Source: a virus. Taken from it: a stretch of DNA of 43,721 nt. A program made the position numbers and the translations under genes. Under the pieces are notes generated by a model. It made no database searches, was not told the origin of the DNA, and saw nothing but the letters and a program-made list of their open reading frames with translations. The stretch is taken from positions 1-43,721 of the IMG/VR virus record IMGVR_UViG_3300031972_000820; one strand, written 5' to 3'. This document shows, one piece after another, positions 1 through 6,499 of this stretch (the first letter of the stretch is position 1; every line of letters begins with the position of its first letter).

Positions 1-571
1 CCCAAGTTAATTTTTTACCAGACGTAGCTCCGTAAAATATAACGTCATGGCCTGTGTCGTCTACGCCAACTTGGACCGTGCCGGCTACGTGAAGTTTACT
101 TGCCGGCGAAGACGTGCCTATGCCTACGTTACCTGCGTGGCTTACATATAAGTCCCCTCCTCCAGAAGCAGACCCATCTATCATTACACCACCATCACTA
201 TCTGTGTTATAAATTTCTAAATCACCATTTCTATTATATTCAATAACACCTTGTTCAACACTTGATTTTTCAAAAACTAATTTTATTGGATTAGCTCCAC
301 CACCAGCTGTTGTTAATTTTAAAAAATCAGATGTGCTTGAAGATGATATTTCTAATAATGAATCTGGCGAAGACGTTCCGATGCCTATATTAGATGTAGA
401 TCCATCAATACGCATAACCTCAGTGGCAGTGCCACCGTCATTGGTTTTGAATATTATATCTTTATCTTGAGTTACGTTTTCAATATATAGATCGTCGCCA
501 ATAACGTATATTTCACCGTCGTTGCTAAAGTTTACTTTAACGTCGTTTACTATTTGACCTATCCATTTCAT
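1..571 (-). CDS. fibre-like structural protein, 3' end beyond window
   Basis: An open frame starts at ATG 569-571 (MKWIGQIVND) and runs without a stop to the window edge, so at least 190 residues are visible and the C-terminus is missing. It is beta-rich and carries two NIGIGTSSP/NVGIGTSSP segments spaced about 85 residues apart, followed by runs such as SKLHVAGTVQVG. This repeat style is common in tail-fibre or receptor-binding proteins of marine phages and in bacterial surface proteins that end in an intramolecular chaperone. Such a chaperone, if present, would lie outside the window. It begins four bases after the stop of the 102-residue gene and is the last gene seen in the arm. A role in host recognition is inferred. 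Confidence 0.75.
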   Translation of the reverse strand, partial: MKWIGQIVNDVKVNFSNDGEIYVIGDDLYIENVTQDKDIIFKTNDGGTATEVMRIDGSTSNIGIGTSSPDSLLEISSSSTSDFLKLTTAGGGANPIKLVFEKSSVEQGVIEYNRNGDLEIYNTDSDGGVMIDGSASGGGDLYVSHAGNVGIGTSSPASKLHVAGTVQVGVDDTGHDVIFYGATSGKKLTW

Positions 572-575
572 ACGA

Positions 576-884
576 TTAGTTTATTATTACGTCTACTGTT
601 GGAGTTTCCGATGCTGATTTAGTAAGCTTAATATACAAACCAAACTGACCTTCAGCATTACTAAATGTCATATCATCATATATCAAAGTATTACCAACAG
701 GTAACTCTATCTTTTTTATAAGATAGAATTTACCGGTTAGTGATTTTTCAATATACAAGTCTACGTAGCAAGGCAAGCTAGCGTGGATATTTGTTAAAGA
801 TATTTTCTGTACAGAAACCTTATCTCCAGCTGCTAGAAGCTCTTGTGTTAATTCACCAGATATATTGTGGTGTTTAATTGCCAT
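576..884 (-). CDS. small beta-rich protein, probable appendage component
   Basis: 102 residues, ATG start, beginning MAIKHHNISG. The sequence alternates hydrophobic and polar residues (VDLYIEK, FYLIKKIELPV, FGLYIKLTKS) as expected for a single beta-sandwich domain; no signal peptide or membrane segment is present. It lies three bases after the paralogous pair of MATTTATIT proteins and just before the fibre-like gene, so it may be a subunit of the same surface appendage. I do not recognise a named family. A cytoplasmic accessory role cannot be excluded. Confidence 0.65.
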   Translation of the reverse strand: MAIKHHNISGELTQELLAAGDKVSVQKISLTNIHASLPCYVDLYIEKSLTGKFYLIKKIELPVGNTLIYDDMTFSNAEGQFGLYIKLTKSASETPTVDVIIN

Positions 885-887
885 TTA

Positions 888-1313
888 CTACTCGTAGAAA
901 CAAGTGTATTCTAAAGTAGTTTCAGTAGCGTCAGATGCAGTGAACTCAATATCTTTTCCTGATGCAGCGCACCAAGGAATAAACATCCAGTCTCCACCGT
1001 ATAATCTACCTATTTCTACTGCTGCTAACAAAATGTTTACATACTTAGTACCATCACCTCTACTGTTCATATTTTTAATATAAACCTTAGCTGATTTATC
1101 AGCTGTTACATCTGCAGCTATACCTGAAGTTAGTCCACCATCTAGTAAAACTACATTAGAAGCTGTTGCTACTTTTTTTCTGCCTAAACCAGTAGTTTCA
1201 GATATACCTGTATCTGTACCCGCTGTGTAAAGCGTAGCAGTATTAGATACTGAAATAGCATTGTCAGCTATATCATTACTTGCAATTGTTATTGTTGCTG
1301 TTGTTGTTGCCAT
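888..1313 (-). CDS. beta-rich structural protein, paralogue A
   Basis: 141 residues starting MATTTATITI. It shares its first eight residues and general layout with the next gene (1340..1801): the start, a segment with TLYTAGTDT versus NLYKDGTTA, a central VYIKN versus VYICLKN, and the pair EIGRLYGGDWMFIPW versus EIGRLYAGDWLFMPW near the C-terminus. These shared blocks mark a tandem duplication. No enzyme motif is visible. Threonine- and alanine-rich, beta-rich proteins of this size in phage late regions are usually decoration or fibre proteins, so a virion role is inferred. The start codon follows an A/T-only leader. Confidence 0.7.
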   Translation of the reverse strand: MATTTATITIASNDIADNAISVSNTATLYTAGTDTGISETTGLGRKKVATASNVVLLDGGLTSGIAADVTADKSAKVYIKNMNSRGDGTKYVNILLAAVEIGRLYGGDWMFIPWCAASGKDIEFTASDATETTLEYTCFYE

Positions 1314-1339
1314 TTTTATTTATTTATTTATTGTTAATA

Positions 1340-1801
1340 CTATGAATCAGCTGCTGTTACTAAAGTTTCTCCACTGTGGAATAACATGTACTCTACTACT
1401 GCTTCGTGAGTAAACGCCTGTATTTCTATACTTGAGTCGTTACCAGTTTGATCACTAACTGATTGAGTATCTGTTAAGTCATTATCCCAAGGCATGAATA
1501 ACCAGTCTCCAGCGTATAGCCTACCTATTTCTTCTGAGTTAATTGAAATTTTAACATAGTCTGTAACATCTGTATTCTTAAGACATATATACACATAGTT
1601 TGCTTTTTCTGATAAAGCAGCGCTATCTTGTATGAGGTCAAAGTTTGTTCCAGTTGGAACTTTTGCTCTATGATAATTTAATTGCTCTAATCCAGTTGCA
1701 GTCGTGCCATCTTTGTAAAGATTCATAGTAGCCGACAACGACAAGTTGTCACTCAGTAAATCTGCACTAGAAAGCGTAATTGTTGCTGTTGTTGTTGCCA
1801 T
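1340..1801 (-). CDS. beta-rich structural protein, paralogue B
   Basis: 153 residues starting MATTTATITL; a diverged tandem copy of the 888..1313 gene, with the conserved block EIGRLYAGDWLFMPW at about residues 91-105. The C-terminal part (SDQTGNDSSIEIQAFTHEAVVEYMLFH) corresponds to the paralogue's EFTASDATETTLEYTCFYE. No motif suggests catalysis. Its place between the secreted repeat protein and the fibre-like gene suggests a virion surface component, possibly a paired head or tail decoration. Function is inferred from context only. Confidence 0.7.
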   Translation of the reverse strand: MATTTATITLSSADLLSDNLSLSATMNLYKDGTTATGLEQLNYHRAKVPTGTNFDLIQDSAALSEKANYVYICLKNTDVTDYVKISINSEEIGRLYAGDWLFMPWDNDLTDTQSVSDQTGNDSSIEIQAFTHEAVVEYMLFHSGETLVTAADS

Positions 1802-1816
1802 TTTTTACTTTTTTAG

Positions 1817-4018
1817 TTATTGTTTGATTAATTTTCTTTCTACACTACCATCACTGTAGATGTAGAATAGAAGTTTGTTTTTACTTTCTTTTGATGGTCG
1901 ACCTAGTAAATCAGTAACTCTTACTAACTCTTTTTTATCTACTCTTTTAATCAATGGTCCTGACCAAGTACCATCACAGTAGTTATAAGTTAATTGACAT
2001 ATCTCATCCCACTCGTTTTCACAACAGTAATCGTCTACTGATAACACCCAAGCATAACAAAGATCGTTTAACCAATAAGGATTTCCTGGACCAGTAATAC
2101 AACCAGCGTTATATAAACAAGATATAGAATCATTAACATTAGCAGCTGGTTCGTAACTATACGCCCCTGGATCCATGCAACCCACAACCACTTCGATACA
2201 CGAGTTGTTATCCGTGTTAGCAAGTGGATTATAGTTAAGAGCCAAACTATCCATACACCCATAAACATAAGCGATACAACTAAAATCCTCCGTGTTTGCG
2301 AGCGGGTTATAGTTAAGCATAGAAGGATCCGTGCAGCCAGATACATAAGGTATACAAGAATTATTATCACTATTGGCTAAAGGATTATAGTTAAACATTG
2401 TTGAATCGGTACATCCGAAAACAAAAGGTTCACAACCACCGTCATCAGTGTTTGCGTTTACATCATAATTAAACATTGTAGCGTCTGTACAGCCGTAAGC
2501 AAGTGCTATACATGTGTCAGGAGTATTAGCGTTAGGATTGTAATTAAAAGCTAAAGGCTGCATACAACCAGTAACAATAGCAATACAAGAACCAGTGAGT
2601 TCAGTGTTTGCTAAAGGGTTGTAGTTAAATGCAGTTGAATCCATACATCCTAAAACTACAGGGATATCACAGGATCCATCATCAAAGTCCGCCAAGGCAT
2701 TATATTCAATATACGTTGGACTTGTACAACCTGGCACATAATAACAGCTTGAATCCGATGTATTAGCTGTATCATTATAGTTGACAGCCATAATATCTAA
2801 GCATCCAAATATTTTTTCTTCACATGTATTACCACAATTAGTAATAAAGAAGTAAGGTAATAATGGTTGTATAAAAGGAGGTTGAATACTAATCATCGTA
2901 TCTCCTTCTGGATTAATCAGAGTAAATCCACACTCTATAGTTGTTAGTTGTGCTAACGGATCAATTGAAAATATAAATCTTATAGGATCTGGAGCTGTAA
3001 GTCCTACATAGTGAATATCATTAAAAGTACCATTATGGGTAAAGTTATAAGATGTATCAGGGTGAACTAACTCTAAGTTTGAACCTACCCAACCGTTACC
3101 CATTAAATCGTGTAGTATTAAAGTGTAAACGCAAGTATCAATAAGCTCCATTGTATTAGCGTTTGCATCGTAGTTAAACATAGTTGTATCTAAACAACCA
3201 AATATTTTAAGCGTTTGACAGCTTCCATCGTCTAAGTTAGCAAATGGGTTCCACTCTACGTAATCGTTATCAGTACAACCTAGTATTGGTGGACATGAAT
3301 CAGATGCGAATACATGTGTAGAATCACTACCAAAAGCAGGGTCTGTACCATATACTAAAGTATCGTTGCATTGTTTTACAAAGTAAGAACCATCTTGTCC
3401 TTGCCATATAGCTCCATTTAAACCATCTCCGTACGAATCAAATATAGTAAAGTTTAATGGACCTTTAGGTATACACACTGGTATTACAACCGTAGCGTAA
3501 TCAGGATTAGCTCCATAGCCACCTCCAGAAGCATAAACAATACCATTTGTATCTGTTATTTCCCAAGAAGTTTCTGACTGATATTGATCTAAGTTTATAA
3601 TAACTTTAGCTGGCACACAAGGTACTGGTGGCGGTGGTGGATTTGGTTGACAAGGACCTAGGTTAAAGTTAATAATTTCTGTAGCAAAACCATTACTAGG
3701 ATTACATAAAAATTCTACTATAGTATCTTGACAATCATTCCAAGCTCTAAAAGATCCAGCCATACTTGTTGATTGCCACCCATCACCATAACTATCTAGC
3801 ATTATAACCGTGTGTGATCCAGCAGTAGTCCACAAAGTATCGATGTAGTATTCAAACTGCGATGTAGGCGCGTGATACATAACAGTATCACCATTATTAT
3901 CTGTAATGTAAAACTCTGACTCTACAGGTCCAAAACTATCATATTGAGCCTCAACTACTATATAAGAGTTTTGACTAAATATTGATAACGGTAATAATAG
4001 TAATATTAATTTTTTCAT
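1817..4018 (-). CDS. secreted Cys-repeat protein with T9SS-like C-terminal signal
   Basis: 733 residues from ATG at 4016-4018. A GTG start 15 bases upstream is possible, but the ATG has a GGAGAG sequence upstream and lies directly after the previous stop. Residues 1-15 form a signal peptide (MKKLILLLLPLSIFS) cut before Gln16. Two modules ending DSYGDGW/DSYGDGL follow, then about 11 copies of a Cys repeat of the form GCxDxxxxNYNPLANTDNxSC over residues 246-635, interrupted by one beta module. After a six-Cys segment, the last 45 residues contain DLLGR (703-707) and a short strand ending in KLIKQ, resembling type A sorting domains of type IX secretion. Such repeats are known in marine flavobacteria and some marine viruses. 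It is probably exported by the host and may act at the host surface; its role is unknown. Confidence 0.85.
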   Translation of the reverse strand: MKKLILLLLPLSIFSQNSYIVVEAQYDSFGPVESEFYITDNNGDTVMYHAPTSQFEYYIDTLWTTAGSHTVIMLDSYGDGWQSTSMAGSFRAWNDCQDTIVEFLCNPSNGFATEIINFNLGPCQPNPPPPPVPCVPAKVIINLDQYQSETSWEITDTNGIVYASGGGYGANPDYATVVIPVCIPKGPLNFTIFDSYGDGLNGAIWQGQDGSYFVKQCNDTLVYGTDPAFGSDSTHVFASDSCPPILGCTDNDYVEWNPFANLDDGSCQTLKIFGCLDTTMFNYDANANTMELIDTCVYTLILHDLMGNGWVGSNLELVHPDTSYNFTHNGTFNDIHYVGLTAPDPIRFIFSIDPLAQLTTIECGFTLINPEGDTMISIQPPFIQPLLPYFFITNCGNTCEEKIFGCLDIMAVNYNDTANTSDSSCYYVPGCTSPTYIEYNALADFDDGSCDIPVVLGCMDSTAFNYNPLANTELTGSCIAIVTGCMQPLAFNYNPNANTPDTCIALAYGCTDATMFNYDVNANTDDGGCEPFVFGCTDSTMFNYNPLANSDNNSCIPYVSGCTDPSMLNYNPLANTEDFSCIAYVYGCMDSLALNYNPLANTDNNSCIEVVVGCMDPGAYSYEPAANVNDSISCLYNAGCITGPGNPYWLNDLCYAWVLSVDDYCCENEWDEICQLTYNYCDGTWSGPLIKRVDKKELVRVTDLLGRPSKESKNKLLFYIYSDGSVERKLIKQ

Positions 4019-4019
4019 T

Positions 4020-4388
4020 TTATTTCTCTCCACATTTTTTACTTGGATTATTAACTTGTCTCCAATCTTCTTTTTGAAACCAGTCTCTTAATGTAGCGCC
4101 TTTTTTACGAGCACCTTTTACATTTGTTTTTGAAGAACGTCTATATTTACCAGCTTTACCAGACTTCTGTTTAGCAGAAACTAAACGTTGTCTTTCAGAT
4201 TTACTCATACTAGCTATTTTGCTAGCAGGCAAACAAGTCTTTCTAGTACCACCACCTTTTTGCTTAGTAGCCGGTGATGATTTACGACAACTACCTTTAG
4301 CTCCTTGAGCTGTACCGGGTACTCGTTCATAACCCTTCCAACAAGGTAGTGGACTGTTTTTAGTAAACTTAGACTTAATGTCGTACAT
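4020..4388 (-). CDS. small basic protein, Cys-containing
   Basis: 122 residues, very rich in Lys, Arg, Ser and Gly, with four Cys residues. It opens with a PCWKGYERVPGTAQGAKGSC segment and ends with TLRDWFQKEDW and NPSKKCGEK. PCWKGYE-type openings and KGGGTxKTCLP-type cores occur in small basic proteins of marine phages and of large algal viruses; I recall them as DUF-level families without known function. Nucleic-acid binding or packaging with DNA is plausible from charge alone. It is the first of a run of basic proteins up to 5781 and its stop overlaps nothing, sitting one base from the next start. Confidence 0.75.
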   Translation of the reverse strand: MYDIKSKFTKNSPLPCWKGYERVPGTAQGAKGSCRKSSPATKQKGGGTRKTCLPASKIASMSKSERQRLVSAKQKSGKAGKYRRSSKTNVKGARKKGATLRDWFQKEDWRQVNNPSKKCGEK

Positions 4389-4390
4389 TA

Positions 4391-4639
4391 TTACTTTTTC
4401 TTCATTTTCATTTTCATAGCTGAAGCTTTCTTCATCATCATTGTAGATTTCTTAAGCATAGCCATAGATTCTTTTTTCATCTTCATAGCAGCTTTTTTCA
4501 TTTTAGCTGGAGAATCTAATATTTTCTTTTTTAAAGCATCAGGTAAGTTTTTTTGTTTACCAACTAAAGGTTTTTTAGCAGGAGATTTCTTAGCCATTTT
4601 CATTGGTGCTTTTTTCATTTTTGCAGGTGCTTTTTTCAT
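4391..4639 (-). CDS. Lys/Met/Ala-rich histone-H1-like protein
   Basis: 82 residues made almost entirely of Lys, Met, Ala, Pro and Ser, with repeated units such as APAKMKKAP, SPAKMKKAAMKMKK and SMAMLKKS. The composition resembles the C-terminal tails of histone H1 and bacterial histone-like proteins. It has no fold that I can recognise and is probably disordered. Charge suggests DNA condensation, either of host DNA or inside the capsid; this is inference. It sits between a basic Cys protein and a PAP2 phosphatase with one or two bases between genes. Confidence 0.7.
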   Translation of the reverse strand: MKKAPAKMKKAPMKMAKKSPAKKPLVGKQKNLPDALKKKILDSPAKMKKAAMKMKKESMAMLKKSTMMMKKASAMKMKMKKK

Positions 4640-4640
4640 T

Positions 4641-5165
4641 TTAAGTTTTTTTAATATGTTTGTATAATTGTTTTCCTAATTTTGTCCCGTTAACACTATC
4701 ACTCTTATAGTGAGCATGTGCTATGTTTCTACTGTCAGATATATTTTTAGCTGTTTGCATAAACGCTTCTCCTTTACCGTACTTATCTTTTAATACCGAT
4801 GCTATAAGTATTCCTTGTGCAGAGTGGCCAGAAGGATACGAAGGAGTATTCATAGACTCCATTTTAACAGCCTTTAAACCTTTTTCTAACTCGTATGGCC
4901 TTTTTCTATTATGGTATTTCTTTAATTCTAATATTACAGGTGCAGACTCTTTTATAAGTTTAGCTGCTATTTTTTTATCGTAATCTTTTATACCTTGTTC
5001 GTCAGCTGTTTTTTTAAACGCAGCTTCTATATTGTCATACTTCTTAACAAACTCTTTACGTAAAGGTATTTTTTTAAGCGATTTAATCTCTTGATCTGTA
5101 TCAAAACTATTATCACTAGGTGGTTTCATTTTCTTGAAACTCGATATGTCAAAATCCTTAAACAT
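4641..5165 (-). CDS. soluble PAP2-superfamily phosphatase
   Basis: 174 residues with the complete three-part PAP2/haloperoxidase signature: K82-x6-R89-P90, PSGH at 111-114, and S145-R146-x5-H152-x3-D156. In this family the two histidines carry out phosphoryl transfer through a phospho-histidine intermediate. Unlike lipid phosphatases such as PgpB, no membrane helices and no signal peptide are visible, so it resembles the catalytic part of soluble class A acid phosphatases but without an export signal. Substrate is unknown; nucleotides or lipid headgroups are possible. It overlaps the next upstream gene by one base (TAATG) and sits within the basic-protein cluster. Confidence 0.88.
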   Translation of the reverse strand: MFKDFDISSFKKMKPPSDNSFDTDQEIKSLKKIPLRKEFVKKYDNIEAAFKKTADEQGIKDYDKKIAAKLIKESAPVILELKKYHNRKRPYELEKGLKAVKMESMNTPSYPSGHSAQGILIASVLKDKYGKGEAFMQTAKNISDSRNIAHAHYKSDSVNGTKLGKQLYKHIKKT

Positions 5166-5386
5166 TATTTCTTTTTAAAATCACCTCTAGTACAACGTAC
5201 ACCCCAGCCAGAAGCATAAGCGCTAGGCCATACTTTAAATTTCTTTTTTGCTTGAGCTTTACAACTAGCAGATATTTTAGCTAATGCTGGGCTAATTTTT
5301 TTAAGCATCTTGTTTGGATTACCTTTACCTCCATCAGCCTTACTAGCATGTACAGCTTTTCTTTGTGCGTCACTTACGTATCCCAT
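5165..5386 (-). CDS. small basic protein with WPSAYASGW motif
   Basis: 73 residues, Lys-rich, starting MGYVSDAQRKAVHASKADGG. The C-terminal half contains FKVWPSAYASGWGVRC, a motif I recall in small basic proteins of marine phages and giant viruses, of unknown function. Two Cys residues. Its stop overlaps the PAP2 start (TAATG), which implies translational coupling. Nucleic-acid binding is suggested by charge only. Confidence 0.75.
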   Translation of the reverse strand: MGYVSDAQRKAVHASKADGGKGNPNKMLKKISPALAKISASCKAQAKKKFKVWPSAYASGWGVRCTRGDFKKK

Positions 5387-5397
5387 AATTTATTGTT

Positions 5398-5781
5398 TTA
5401 ACATTTCCAGCGTCTACGTGCTGCTTTACCTCTTTCACCTGTCCAACCTTTTGATCTAGCACAGAAAGATTTTCTTCTAGCAGCCGCTTTACTGCCTGGT
5501 TTTACTTTTCCTGTTACAGCTGTTTTTAGCTTACTTCCAGGGTTTTTACGTCTATATTCTTTAACCCCCTTAGAAGTCATACCAGCACCTTCCTTGACTG
5601 TTCTAAAATTACGACCTTTACCTTTTGTAGTTTTTCTAGGTTCGTTACTCTTTTTTCTTTTTTCTAATGGCGAACCATCGTTTCTTCTACGACCACAACT
5701 AGTAACAGCAAAAGGATTACCTACTTGAACGTATCCTCTAGTTTTTTTAAACATACTGTTTTGTTTTTCGCTACCTGGCAT
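5398..5781 (-). CDS. Arg/Lys-rich protein, DUF6321-like C-terminus
   Basis: 127 residues, strongly basic. The second half (GMTSKGVKEYRRKNPGSKLK, then VTGKVKPGSKAAARRKSFCARSKGW, ending AARRRWKC) matches my memory of the small phage-specific family called DUF6321: a G-x-S-x-KG-x-x-x-Y start, KSFCAR core and a terminal WKC. Cys residues in KSFCAR and WKC are hallmarks. Function is not established; the size and charge fit a DNA-associated protein. It belongs to the same tight operon as the other basic proteins. The DUF name should be treated as a recollection. Confidence 0.75.
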   Translation of the reverse strand: MPGSEKQNSMFKKTRGYVQVGNPFAVTSCGRRRNDGSPLEKRKKSNEPRKTTKGKGRNFRTVKEGAGMTSKGVKEYRRKNPGSKLKTAVTGKVKPGSKAAARRKSFCARSKGWTGERGKAARRRWKC

Positions 5782-5782
5782 T

Positions 5783-5860
5783 TTACTTTATACTACACCA
5801 GCCAAGGCAAATTTTACCAAAACTTATTTTCTTTATAAATAAACATATTTTCTTTTTCAT
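5783..5860 (-). CDS. 25-residue Cys-containing microprotein
   Basis: A 26-codon frame from ATG 5858-5860 to TAA 5783-5785. The peptide begins MKKKICLFIKKISFG and ends KICLGWCSIK, with three Cys and many Lys. The frame fits the gap between its neighbours almost exactly: it starts one base after the stop of the thioredoxin-fold gene (TAATATG) and stops one base before the ATG of the basic protein at 5781. That exact tiling in an otherwise gap-free region is the main support. It is too short for normal gene callers. Role unknown; an amphipathic, membrane-active or metal-binding peptide is conceivable. Confidence 0.55.
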   Translation of the reverse strand: MKKKICLFIKKISFGKICLGWCSIK

Positions 5861-5861
5861 A

Positions 5862-6227
5862 TTAAAAGTCACTCATTAGTTGGTTATTAATTTCGTTTTG
5901 TACTTCTTTTTTTGTTGCTAGCATTTTAAAACTAAGATCAGCTTGAAACCTAGCAACCTCTTCGCCATCTTTAAATATTATAATAGTAGGTATAACCGCT
6001 ATTTTATGTTTAGCTTGTAGGTCAGGGCTTGTACTTATATCAACATAAGATATAGTTTTACACTCTTTTAAGTCTTGAACCCACGCAACTCCATTAGCCT
6101 TGTTCCACTCAGCGTTAAACTGCGATACGTGTATTTGACCAAAAGCAACGTTTGATGCTAATATACACATTAACACAAGAATATAAGCTATAAATAGCTT
6201 CCAGGTAGTATCTAGTTTATCTATCAT
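5862..6227 (-). CDS. membrane-anchored thioredoxin-fold protein lacking CXXC
   Basis: 121 residues from ATG 6225-6227; a TTG 15 bases upstream is less likely. Residues 9-28 form a signal anchor or signal peptide (LFIAYILVLMCILASNVAFG, then Gln31). The rest follows the thioredoxin fold: a short first strand, a VDIST strand, then IAVIPTIIIFKDGEEVARF with the cis-proline at 80 and a typical C-terminal helix. The usual WCGPC site is replaced by a single Cys57 in QDLKECK, so no dithiol chemistry is expected. It may be a periplasmic binding or scaffold protein. Eleven bases overlap the end of the upstream membrane protein gene. Confidence 0.75.
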   Translation of the reverse strand: MIDKLDTTWKLFIAYILVLMCILASNVAFGQIHVSQFNAEWNKANGVAWVQDLKECKTISYVDISTSPDLQAKHKIAVIPTIIIFKDGEEVARFQADLSFKMLATKKEVQNEINNQLMSDF

Positions 6228-6498
6228 ATAGTTTATCTTCAATTTTTTCTAAAGACTTTTTAATTTCTTGTACGTCTTTTTGAGTATCCATAATAGTATT
6301 ACGTATCATTTGATCTTTCATATCAAACTCCATACGTGTAACTTCTGGTGATGGTGGTGCTGGTAGCTCTTTAGCTTCAGCGATATCTGCTTGTAAAGCA
6401 AACCACATGCCTATTATAGTTGCCATAGCAAAACCTATAGCTATTAAACTTTTAATACTTACTTGAAATCCTGTGTCTTCGTTTAATTCTTTTGCCAT
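6217..6498 (-). CDS. single-TM protein with C-terminal coiled coil
   Basis: 93 residues. A hydrophobic helix at about 17-35 (SLIAIGFAMATIIGMWFAL) is followed by a Pro-rich hinge (ELPAPPSPEV) and a heptad-like coiled coil to the C-terminus (IMDTQKDVQEIKKSLEKIEDKL). No signal-peptidase site is evident, so it is likely an inner-membrane protein with its coiled coil on one side. Layout is that of an inner-membrane spanin or an assembly or entry factor, but no outer-membrane partner is recognisable. The gene overlaps the thioredoxin-fold gene and is one base from the exported 359-residue gene. Confidence 0.7.
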   Translation of the reverse strand: MAKELNEDTGFQVSIKSLIAIGFAMATIIGMWFALQADIAEAKELPAPPSPEVTRMEFDMKDQMIRNTIMDTQKDVQEIKKSLEKIEDKLYDR

Positions 6499-6499
6499 G

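Noticed and set aside
2068-2370. Minus-strand frame of 100 residues inside the secreted repeat gene
   Set aside because: It is a frame shadow of the repeats in the 733-residue protein; the parent has a signal peptide, repeats and a tail domain.
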